Positions 12,501-24,500 of a stretch of 64,000 nucleotides of DNA are shown here, piece after piece; position 1 is the stretch's first letter, and each line of letters opens with the position of its first letter. Both the position numbers and the translations under genes were made by a program. The stretch covers positions 4,898,001 to 4,962,000 of the forward strand of contig OY759214.1 of NCBI GenBank assembly GCA_963662175.1, written 5' to 3'. The stretch is from Aradus depressus. Taxonomy: Eukaryota > Arthropoda > Insecta > Hemiptera > Aradidae. The notes under the pieces are model-generated. The model was given only the letters and a program-made list of their open reading frames with translations, was not told the DNA's origin and did no database searches.

Positions 12501-15500
12501 TTTACAGGTAGTCTTTTTAAAAGCCAAACAAGAAAAAAATTTGTGTGGCGTCCCAAAGTTTTGAACGGGAGGGGGGGTTGTGGGGGGGCCTAAGTATAAA
12601 TATAGAGCTAACTCATTAACTAATGGGCGAATCGTCATGAAATTTCACATGTAGTATTTTTAAAAGCCAAATAGGAAAAAAAGGTGTGTGGCGTCCCAAA
12701 GTTTTGATCGGGAGGGGGGGTTGTAAGGGGGGCCTAAGTATATAAATAGTGCTAACACATTAACTAATGGTCGAATTGTCATGAAATTTCACACGTAGTC
12801 TTTTTAAAAGCCAAACAGGAAAAAAAGGTGTGTGGCTTCCCAAAGTTTCGAACGGGAGGGGGGGTTGTGGGGGGGCCTAAGTATAAATATAGAGCTAACT
12901 CATTAACTAATGGGCGAACCGTCATGAAATTTCACGTAGTATTTTTAAAAGCCAAATAGGAAAAAAAGGTGTGTGGCGTCCCAAAGTTTTGGAACGGGAG
13001 GGGGGGTTGTGGGGTGGCCTAAGTATAAATATAGAGCTAGCTCATTAACGGTTGGTCGAATTATCACAAAGTTTCACATGTAGTATTCCTGAAGACCAAA
13101 TAAAAAAATAGGCGGTGTAACGGCTCAAAATTTTGTACGGGAGGGGGGGTAGTGGCGGGGGGCCTAAGTATAAATATGGTGCTAGCTCAATAACGGTTGG
13201 TCGTATTGTCATGGAATTTCACATGTAGTATTCTTAAAAGCCAAATAGAAATATAGGGTGTATATGTCACAAAATTTTGAACGGGAGGGTGGGTTGATGG
13301 GGGCCTAAGTATAAGTATAGTGATAAGTCATTAACGGATGATCGGATTGTCACGAAATTTCACATGAAGTATTCATAAAGGCCAAATAGAAAAATAGGGT
13401 GTGTGACGTCAAAAAATTGTGAACGGGAGGGGGGTTATGGGGGTAGGCCTAAATTTGAAGATAGTCATAGGTCATTAACGGATGATTGGATTGTCACGAA
13501 ATTTCACATGTAGTATTCTTGATGGTCAAATAAAAAAATACACTATGTGACATTTTAAAAATTTGGGAGGGGGGGCTAAGCATAAAAATAATGCTGAATC
13601 ATTGAAGGGTAATCGGATTGTCATGAATTTCACATGTAGTAGTAGTAACTATGTATTCGCTGTGGGGTTCACTGTTGCAAGACATTTACTAGCTGTGATG
13701 CCCAGCGTTCCAAATATCGTACTAGCTGTGGGGTCCGCTGTTGCAAGGCACTTACTAGCTGTAGTGCTCAGCCCCAGCGTTCCTAACTATGTACTGGCTG
13801 TGGGGTTCGCTGTTGCAAGGCACCTACAAGACATTTACTAGCTGTGATGCCCAGCGTTCCAAATTACGTACTAGCTGTGGGGTCTGCTGTTGCAAGGCGC
13901 TAGCAGTGTGGCCCAGCGTATTTAACTACGTAGGCACTAGCTGTGGGGTCCGCCGTTGCAAAACTCATACTAGCTATGATGCCCTGTGGTTCTAACTACA
14001 TACTATCTGTGGGGTCCGCAGTTGCAAGGCACCTACTACCTGTAGGGCCCAGCGTTCCTAAAAACGTACTAGCTGTGGGGTCCGTCGTTGCAAAAGCATA
14101 CTAGCTGTGATGCTCAGCGTTTCTAACTACGTACTAGCTGTGGGGTCCGCCGTTGCAAAACACATACTAGCTGTGATGCCCAGTGGTTCTAACTACGTAC
14201 TAGCTGTGGGGTCCGCTGTTGCAAGGCACTTACTAGCTGTGATGCCCAGCGTTCCTAACTTCGTACTAGCTGTGGGGTCCGCTCTTGCGAGGCACACACT
14301 AGCTGCGGTGACCAGCGTTCTAACTACGTACTAGCTGTGGGATCCGCCGTTGCAAGGCATATACTACCTCTGGTGCCCAGCGTTCCTAACTACGTACTAG
14401 CTGTGGTGCCCAGCGTTGCAAGGCATATATTAGCTGTGGTCACAAACGTTCTTAAGTTCGCACTGGCTAGGACGTCCAGCGAAGCTAAGTATTCACTAGC
14501 TGTGGTTTCCGCCGTTGAAAGGCGCATACTAGCTGTGGTGCCCAGGGGTCCTAAAAACTTACTAGCGTTGCTATAGTTGAAGGACTATAAGCCTTATTCC
14601 GCATGAATAATTGAAAATTATAACATCATGAATGTACTGTTAAAGGGTAAGCGGATTGGCATGAATTTCACATGTAGTAGTAGTAACTATGTATTCGCTG
14701 TGGGGTCCGCTGTTGCAAGGCATTTACTAGCTGCGGTCAATAGCGTTCTTAAGTACGCACTGGCTAGGATGACCAGCGATGCTAAGTATTCACTATCTGT
14801 GGTTTCCGCCGTTGAAAGACGCATACTAGCTGTGATGCCCAGGGGTCCTAAAAACTTACTAGCTGGGGTGTTTGACGTTGAAGGACTATAAGCCTTATTC
14901 AGTATGAATAATTGAAAATTATAACATAATGAATGTACTGTTGAAGAATTTAAAAGACTTTTAGGAGATATTAGTAGAAAAGTCAAAGTTCCCCGGGCAA
15001 CGCCGAGTATTACTGCTAGTACATAATAAATATCATTATAAAACCCAGCCATAACCTATTTCCACTACATCTCTCACAGGACAGCTACTTCCCTTAGTTT
15101 TGGACCAATCTCTCACACCAGGTAGGTCAGGCAGCAGAAGGGAGTTCTTAACCTCTATTTTTTTGTTAAGACTTTTTGAATCCTCATATAAAGAAAGTCG
15201 GATCTCCAAGCCTTCTAAGATATCCATACGTCTTCTCTTGGTACCCTCGTGCAACAGCGCCACTCTATGGGTACCAGTATGGCCCTCATTTTGACAATGA
15301 ATAAAGAACTCGGAATCCCTTCTTCGTAGATGTTCCTTAGTCCGTATGTGTAATTTCCTTCCTGTCTGTCCAATATATGTTGCATTACAATCACCACATG
15401 TCAGTTTGTAAACACCGGATTTGTCCCTGAAAGGTACTCTGTCCTTCAGACTGGGGAAACAATTCCTTAAAGTGTTGTCATTTCTGTAGGCCACCCTGAC

Positions 15501-18500
15501 TCCGTCCCTAGTAATAGTACGACCCATCCTCTCAGACACAGGCCCTAGGTAAGGGAGTACACACCAATTCTTGTATACATCCTCATTCCTTTTCAGGCCT
15601 CGGGGCATAAGCTTATTCGTAACTTTTTTCTTTATCATTCTCTCGACCATCCCCGCGTCATATCCGTTGACTTCTGCGATATGTTTTATGCAATTTTTCT
15701 CCTTATCGAGGAATTATTTATACTTTTTATTATTTGTTTATTTTTGTTATTCTATGATAGATGAACCACTGATGATTACGCTGTTGCGTCGAAAACCGGT
15801 TCTGGTATAAATAAAACAGTGGGAAGACAACGTCTCTTTTATTTCTATTAGAAATCTAGTCCCACAACATCTTACTATCACATATGAACTTGTAACCGTT
15901 CTCCCCGTGAGGAGTGTTCCCAGCTATCGAGTCTATATAATCTATATTAATTTTCGATTTTAATAATTTTTCGATTTAAATTTTTTATTCACTAATTAAA
16001 TTCACTCACACGCACTCTCACGTATAAGAAGGGGAAGAAGGTTAACAATATACACTACAGGTCAAAAGTATTTGCCCACCTTTATTTTCTTAGAAAATAC
16101 ATATTTTAAGAGTTAGAACAACATTTTTTTAATCAAAAAATAAATACTTATAATAATAAGATGTTGATATAATATAATTTAAACAGAAATAAAAAATAGA
16201 AAAACAATTTAAAACTTAAACAGCTGATTTGTTGATATGGCAGCTATTACAGCTCTACATATTCCAGGCATTCAGAGGGCGCCGGTAGCTCAGTGGTATG
16301 CGTGCTAGACTTCTGAGCTCAAGGTCGTGGGTTCGTAGCCCGACCGAGGCCCTTAGTTTGTTTTATCTGGGAGGTAAAATAAACTTAAGCACGCCGTCCT
16401 TCGGATGGGACGTTAAGCGATGGTCCCGAGCCTGTACGATGTCAGGTACTCGTTAAAGACCCCTACCCTAGATGAATAAAAATTTAGTGTAGGCAAAATT
16501 TAGGACTCCCACAGTAGAGTCGGGCTCATGTCCACCAGAGTGACGAAAGAGCGCTCTGGTAGTAGGCGATATGACCTCGTAGTTAAAGCCCGGGCATGAG
16601 TCATAAAACCTAACCATTCCAGGCATTCTTTTAATAATTTTCTCCAATTTTTCTTCAAAAATTTTCTTCCATTCATCCTGTTTGTTATTAGGGGCTAACC
16701 TTCTCACATTCCCTACCAACTTACCCCATAAAAGCTCGATTGGGTTAAGGACGGGAGACTGTGGTGGCCAAATCATTATGTTTATTTTTTCTTGTTGAAC
16801 CTGATGCTCAAGAAAGCTCTTAGAAGCATAGCTTAGAAGAATGTTTTGGATCATTGTCCTGCATGAACACGAATATTTCTACAATTATTCTTTCACCAGA
16901 AGGAATTGCATTCTCCTCCAGGATTTTTTATATTGTTTTTTTTTTTTTTCATGATTCCTTCAATTTTGACTAAGTCACCAACTCTGTTCCCACCAAAACA
17001 CCCCCAAACCATTACAGAGCCTTTACCAAACTCATTGGAACCAAGATACAATACTTTTTGTGTCGCTTACCTGATTTTCTTCGAACAAAAATGTTCGTCA
17101 TCGAGAACCAAAAATCTAAAATTTGGACTGGTCAGTGTATAGGACTTTTTCCCAGTCAGCTCGACTCCAATTTTGCTGTTCCATTTACCAGCCATAAATA
17201 AAACAAAGAGACTAACACGGGCAAGAGAACTAACTAACATGAAAAGCAATAACATTTCCTAATAATTATTATTGTTTAAAACGTTTTTCTAGACACTTCT
17301 TTAAAATTCTCTCTACCTGCATATTTGCACGTCAGGACCCAAAGTTCAAGACCTCAACGGTTCAGAAATGTCGGAGAAGTTGTGTTCACAAACTTCTGAT
17401 GTAGAGGTTAGGTCAATAATCTACATATATTTTTGTTGACAGGCTATAATAGATGAGAATGATTCCATGTTTACTTTGGTCTATACATTCTACGTTGCAT
17501 CCTGGAATAAACATCAGAAGGGAGAGAAAAAGACACCCAAGGAAGTTAGTGAACATGTCAACAACGTTAGAGAGGGATGTGCCAAGTGTAAGAGATTACA
17601 TTATTTTTGAATCATTGCCTTTTTTAAGAAATAACAATCTTGTAAAGATGAATTGAGAAGAGATGGCAGGTGGGGAGAGGGGAGATTGGCCGACGTTAGT
17701 CCCATCATCACGCTTCTCCTATCACCACTCCCACACTCCAATAAAGATGAATTGAGAAGAGATGGCAGGTGGGGAGAGGGGAGATTGGCCGACGTTAGTC
17801 CCATCATCACGCTTCTCCTATCACCACTCCCACACTCCAATAAAGATGAATTGAGAAGAGATGGCAGGTGGGGAGAGCGGAGATTGGCCGACGTTAGTCC
17901 CATCATCACGCTTCTCCTATCACCACTCCCACACTCCAATAAAGATATTTACATTTTCAAAAATATGATAAAGCTGGAATTATATGAAATAATAAACCAG
18001 TGTAAATCACTATATACAGAAAATACTGTTGGATCATCTTTTGTATAAAGCTCGTTTTTTTTCTTCAAGGTTACTTCTCTTTGCCGATTTAAACCCAATT
18101 GAAAATATTTAAATATACCTACTATTATATACAGATAGAATACAGATTTTTATATAAATTCTATTCGGAAACGGGTATAGCAGAAATGTGAATAATCCAT
18201 CCTAATAACAGAACAAAGTATGTGAATTTTCTCTTAAATGCGAGGAGGAATATAAAATAAATTAAGGGATACAATGTCTGCGAACGTTTTGTCTCCAGTC
18301 TCAGTGAAAAGAAGCCGATCCAAGTGGGGGTCCCCAGAGTGATATACTTAGTCCCAATCTGTTTAACCTCTACTATCATGACATGGCTGATCGTCCCTCA
18401 GTGCTGTGGGCTACTACCTTGATGATATTTTGCTAATATAGAAATCTTGCCGTATTGGTTCAAAAAGTAGAAACTTAAGAATGCTGCCAAAATAGAGGCT

Positions 18501-21500
18501 ATTATTATCTAACTCTCTTCAAAGAATTCAACTACCGCATTCACAAAACTACACGTGAACAATACTTAAATTCCTCACCACGAAATAATTAAATACCTCG
18601 GTATTCATTTGGACACAAAATTTACATGGAATTAACATATAAACCAAAAACTCATGCAAGCACATACCAGGCTATCGCAACTCTACCCCATCAAATGAAA
18701 ACGGCCACTCAATTACCCTCCTACATTCTCCTCTAAACATCACTACTCAGCTATGCAGCACCCATCTGGCTGGCCACAAACAAAATGAACATACAAAAAC
18801 TTTGAAGTTTTGTTAACAAGGTTCTCCGTTTGGCAGTAACCGCACCCTCGTTTGCCAGGAACTCTCAAATTCGTCAAGAAACCAGCCTTTCAGATACCGC
18901 AGACTTCCTGCAGAAAATCACTCTGGTGCTGTCTTTTATCAATTGGGCCAAACAAAAAACCCAGAGGTACAAACCTCGTCTATACAGGACATTTTATAAT
19001 GAACTAAAAATTTCTTTTTTTCCCTGTGTATAGTGGCTCGAGCATTGGGCGCAAAAATTGTTTTTTTTTTTAATGTATATATTGAGACAACCGACCTATG
19101 GGCTCTTATTCAATTTTGGATTTCCAAATGAACTTATGTAACTCACTACTGAATCTCTAATCTCAGGGTAATATTTTTATTAGATAGTAGGTTCTTTTAA
19201 GGAGAGGATGAACATATAAGACACAGTTCCTTTCTTACCTGGTTTTCTTTGTGAAAACAGACATATAAAAAGAACATTAAAATTTTGAAAGGAGCGATTC
19301 ATAAAAATAAACATATTAAAATTTAACATCAGTGTATTTCAATATCATTACAAGACAAATTCAATATAAGTTTTTTATAATCCTTTTCGAAAAAAACTAT
19401 AAAAAATAAAACAAACTATACATAATAAAAATTCTCAACTACTAATTAAGAGATAGGACCCATCAAATTGATCTTACAACTATTTAGTTGAATTTTAGAA
19501 AATATTAAAGTTCAATGTGAAATTATTAGATTTAAGGAATTTTTTAGTTAAATTTTTTATTATTTAATTTTATTGAAATTTACTTGTCGTTGACATAATT
19601 TAGTGGATATAAGGGTTTTACTTATCAGTTGGATGGTCTCCTGGTGGAATGAATCCTCATCAAGTGTAAAAATCGTCCAGTCATCATCTCTTCACCAAGT
19701 GCTTTCGGCCATGATCCAACGAGTCCCTCACATTCATCCAGAAATATCACTTGAATCGTACGTTAACAGTCCGATCCTATGATCACTAAGAATCCATATT
19801 CGCTGCTGTTCCAGGGGGAAAGTTATATTGGGTTAAACTGCACTACTAAAATAATTGTATAAAAAACTTGGAGTAATTTCAGCTTTTAAAACCGGAGTCG
19901 GGAACTAGTGGACACAACACCTGTTCGGCTAAGACTGCTCGTTCCTCTTCTTCGCGTGTTCTTCTCCCCTCTCCAATCTCATACACCGTGGATAAATTTA
20001 TCATATTATTTTTTATGCCTATTATTTTATACCAATATTTAATTATTGTTTAAATATAATTTGTAAATTTTCTTGTCTATTATTTAATTCTTTATTTTTA
20101 CAATCGTAATATTCTTAAAAAATACGTATAGTCCTTCCCGCCTAAATATTCAAATATTCTTTAATTGAAATTATATATTTAAATATAATGATTTCTGGTA
20201 TTTTATCATTAACTTGCCCTCTCTCCTGGGTTTCTACCATGTGACAGGTCGTTCGAACCGTCTTCTGTCTTATGCTATATCTCAGTATTTTTTCTCAATA
20301 CTATAACCTAGTATTATTTTATCTAGAAGGAAAAAAAAAAGAGCACTTGGGACTTTTTTTTTTTTTTTTCCGAGCGCTGATTTGTGTCACCGCGGCCAGA
20401 GTAGGCCTATTGTGTGCCCTGTGTGTGTTGATCCCTACAGCAGTCCTGTATCTTTGATATAGTCCAGGATTTTTCTGCAGGTCCCTTCCATTACCTGCTT
20501 CGGTTCTGTTATGGCAGACCCGAAGCAGTGGAAACGTCTGCTTTCTAGTGCCCCGCACCGGCTTAGAATATGAACCGGAGTCTCATTTTCCTCGCCACTG
20601 GGACCTTAAGCGATGGCCTTTTTTCTCCGATAATGTTAAGTAACTATCAAATAAAAGGTATTGATGCGTTGATTAAGAATATATAATTTTTGTGGGTATA
20701 GTGCTCTTTAAAGTGGCGAAAATGCGCAATTATTAATGAATTTTGCTACATCAATTAGTTCTAATTTCATATATATATTTTCCCAAACCTATAATTCGGT
20801 CGTTGGTACGGGTGTCTTACGCATGTAGCAGTGCAGTTGGGTTCCACCTCCCGCCCAACTTTAGGACAACTCTGCCAACAGGGTCTCCTCATATTTTATC
20901 CATAAATATTCTCTACAAACTTGTGCACTAATTTGTTTTTATTTCGCTCAATTTAAAGTTAAAAGTGGGAAATTGGAGTGGGGCTACCTTACTTCACGGT
21001 GTATTGCTGCTCTTGAAAAGAAATTTGTAAGTATAAAACCTTTACCTAATAAAAACTGAATATAACCTGAGTGAATATAACCGTTACTTATTAAAAAAAA
21101 TATAAATGTTTACTTTCCTATAAGGATTGTTATAAAATAATTCCTAATTCAATTTCCTCATGGTTTTTGGGATAGTAGACAAATTAAGTGGAGTTAAAAA
21201 AATTATTGTCGAAATATGAAAAGTAATTTACACAAGACAAGATAAATTTTGAAATAAATCAAACGTATTAACAAGATTTCAGGTCCGTTGCATGTTACTT
21301 ACGATTTTGGAATGTGTTTGGTTTGGTTATTAATAAATCATGAATCTGTTTGCTACACTCACCAACCCGCCGGGGGCCCCCTGTAGTTAGCTCCTGGCTA
21401 AAGTGGATGTTAAGCCTAACGATTTAAAATCCAGTCAGTCAGCCTCCCGGTTGGTCGCTGACCGCCTCCCGGGCGTCGTATCGGCTTTTTTCAGTGACTT

Positions 21501-24500
21501 TATTCCCACTTTCGTCTCTCTAATTGACTTATGTTCTTCACTTCTTCTCCTAGCAAGTCTTATGCCCCCACACTCTTGTTAGTTTGATGACATATTATTG
21601 TCCCAACAACAATACCTTTTGGTTCTAAGCTCCTATACTTTGGGATTTTGGGTATATAAGTCTGTATTCTTTTTGGGCATTCTTCCTGTACTGAATGGCT
21701 TTGGCCACCTCCACCAAAATTCTGCCGAATTTAGCAACGTGGAGCTAGCCTATATTTTTAGACTTCACAATGTATCAAAATATTTCATGGTTTTTCTTAG
21801 TGTTCCAGTACATTGACACAGATCGCTGCATTGTATTCGGATATTGATATATCTACGTCAGCTCGAGGTTGGGGCGTTTTGATCGATTGCATTAATCAAT
21901 TCCAATTCTTGCAACCCGGTGTTACATAGGTTTCACAGCTCCCCAACCGAAAACATGTCCTTTCTGACAATTTATAAATTAAATTTTTTGGGGTGTTCAA
22001 AAATATATTTACTACCTACTGATAACCCAAGTTACAAAATTAGGGCTTTCAAGGTTTTCTAGGTATAACTTTTTCAGAGAGTGTTTCCGGATCCAAGTTC
22101 ATCTAAACATATTTTACTCAAAATTATATTTCCTATAAGATCCTAAAGCTTGTGTACTGCAAGCGGCAGCCCTAAATAATAAAAATAAATTATTTAAAAA
22201 CAGTGATGAGTTCTGCTACCATGGCATAATCAGCCAACATTTACTTAATCGAAGTAGGAGCACTGAACGAACTTTCCGAATTCCACTCATAGAACCATGA
22301 GACAATTCCGTATAGATGCAACCTGCTCAAACATATATATTTTATTTTTTATTTACTTAGTTTGAAAACGAAAGCGACCCTGCTCACGCAACTACTTCAG
22401 TTGCCATAGACAGAGAAGTCACTGAGGAAGATCACATTGATGGTAATCTATATTAGTAATAGCTGGTATACCCAGCCCCGCCGCAACATAATATGATATA
22501 TTATATCAGTGCCCTAGGCGAAAATCTACCTTGCGCCCTCTTGTAAGGAGAGAAAATTTCAATAATTAAAAAATAAAACTTCATAAAAAAATGTTTTAAT
22601 GTTTAAATTTATTTTAAAAAAGAAAAAAATATATATTATACTATATATAAAAAATTATAAAAAAAAAACATATATTATCATAATATATCTGAAAAAGTGA
22701 TTGAAAGACATCAAATTGTATCAATTTTTGGAAAAATTCAATTTAATTTTTCGGGCTTTAGCATTAGCAAATTCTTCAATTACATCCTTGAAATTTATGT
22801 TCTTGGCCAGTTCGTTTTCTATTGCAAGAACAGCAAGAGCATCGAGTCTTTCTTGTGTCATATTTGATCTTTAATGTTTTTATTAATTTCAATTTGCTAA
22901 AACTCCTTTCGCAACTGGCTACTGATACTGGAATCGTAAAAAGTATGCGTAACGCAATCCACAAGTTCGTGAATAAGTCGCAAGTATTAGTTTTTTTTTT
23001 TCAATGCTTTCAATCAAGGTCAAAGAGTCAACAACTCTTGTGCCCCTAACATCGAGGCGCCCTAGGCGATCGCCCTTCCCGCCCCGCCGTTACGGATTGA
23101 GGATATCTTATAAGTCACTTCCTATGTTGAGTTAAGTCTTCTCTCTACACTAAGTCAAGTGGACACAACGTTATAACGCCCTCTCTCAGATCTATAGTTG
23201 ATCTCCCCAAGTAGCTGTAAGTCTTCTCCCTATACTAAATCAAGTGGACACAACGTTAGAACGCTCTTTCTTAGGTCAATAGTTGATCTCCCCAAGTAAC
23301 TGTAATTCTTCTCTCTACACTAAATCTAATGGACACAACGTTATAACGCTCTTTCTTAGGTCAATAGTTGATCTCCCCAAGTAACTGTAAGTCTTCTCTC
23401 TGCACTAAATCAAGTGGACACAACGTTATAACGCTCTCTCTTAGGTCAATAGTTGATCTCCCCAAGTAACTGTAAGTCTTCTCTCTACACTAAGTCAAGT
23501 GGACACAACGTTATAACGCTCTTTCTTAGGTCAATAGTTGATCTCCCCAAGTAACTGTAAGTCTTCTCTCTACACTAAATCAAGTGGACACAACGTTATA
23601 ACGCTCTCTCTTAGGTCAATAGTTGATCTCCCCAAGTAACTGTAAGTCTTCTCTCTACACTAAGTCAAGTGGACACAACGTTATAACGCTCTTTCTTAGG
23701 TCAATAGTTGATCTCCCCAAGTAACTGTAAGTCTTCTCTCTACACTAAATCAAGTGGACACAACGTTATAACGCTCTTTCTTAGTTCAATAGTTGATCAC
23801 CCCAAGTAACTGTAAGTCTTCATCTTCATCCAAACAAATACCATAGGGAAGTACAACAAGTTTACAATCCAAACTGTCTCTTTTCCAGCCCTCACGTGTT
23901 TTTTCCTACTTCTGACGTGCAGTGAAGTCTTAAAAACACGGAAAACATTAAAAATAAATTGTTGTCACAATTTGAAATGTTACTAGTAAAAGAAAATATT
24001 TGAAATAGTATGTGCTGATTAAAATACAAATATTTATGCGTATATAGAATAAATCTGAGAAAGTATATACAGAGACTGAGGATTACATTATTGGCGATAA
24101 AAGGGGTGAATATTTGAGATTGGTCTGACCGTTCATACAATTTCCTTTTTGTTGTGCTCTGATTATATTCCAGTTGTTCCAATGAAATATTGTTGAGTAA
24201 TGTACCTCTGTCACAAAAATGTAGGTATGTATGACTGTATTTATGTCAAAATAGTGTTTGTTTTCGTTAAAGTGTTGTGCGAAATTTGATTTCACTGAGT
24301 TGTATGTTGTGTCAGTGTATAACCCTATTTCTGATGAGTGTTATTTTACCCTGTTTTTAAATGGTCTTCCAGTTTGACCTACATAAACTAAATTGCAAGA
24401 ACTTCATTCTAGCTGGTAAACTCCACTTTTTCCTTTTGTTTTAGTTTGATTTTTAGTGGAAATAGGGTTACACACTGACACAATATACAACTCAGTCAAA

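Larger units (their letters stand above)
12264..15019 (+). mobile_element. non-autonomous Helitron carrying two satellite arrays
   Basis: The 5' end reads TCTATATTAATAAAGCTGAA after an A (12263). The 3' end reads GCCGAGTATTACTGCTAG with a small GGC/GCC hairpin before it, followed by T (15020). TC start, CTAG end and insertion between A and T are the Helitron signature, and both end sequences resemble common insect Helitrons. No Rep/helicase is encoded. The interior consists of a 143-bp array and a 63-bp array plus a partial duplication near 14640. It sits inside the PLE. Confidence 0.85.
11818..15897 (-). mobile_element. Penelope-like element with inverted terminal repeats and 12-bp target duplication
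   Basis: GAACTTGTAACC occurs at 11818-11829 and 15886-15897, bracketing the element (11830-15885). The ends are inverted copies of about 140 bp (11830-11975 and 15710-15851), and the right end carries about 35 extra bases as PLE tails do. On the minus strand next to the right terminus is a GIY-YIG endonuclease. The RT is missing, so this is a 5'-truncated copy. A Helitron (12264-15019) was inserted afterwards, within the non-coding left part. The terminal repeats hold a hammerhead-like motif. Confidence 0.85.

Noticed and set aside
16274..16352. A functional tRNA gene
   Set aside because: A and B boxes are present, but the cloverleaf is poor and the sequence continues into a SINE body between target duplications.
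21598..21816. 72-codon frame with hydrophobic segments
   Set aside because: There is no splice context, family resemblance or codon signal; it is within the expectation for random AT-rich DNA.
23134..23815. CRISPR-like array
   Set aside because: The whole 85-bp unit repeats without variable spacers, and the DNA is eukaryotic: an ordinary minisatellite.
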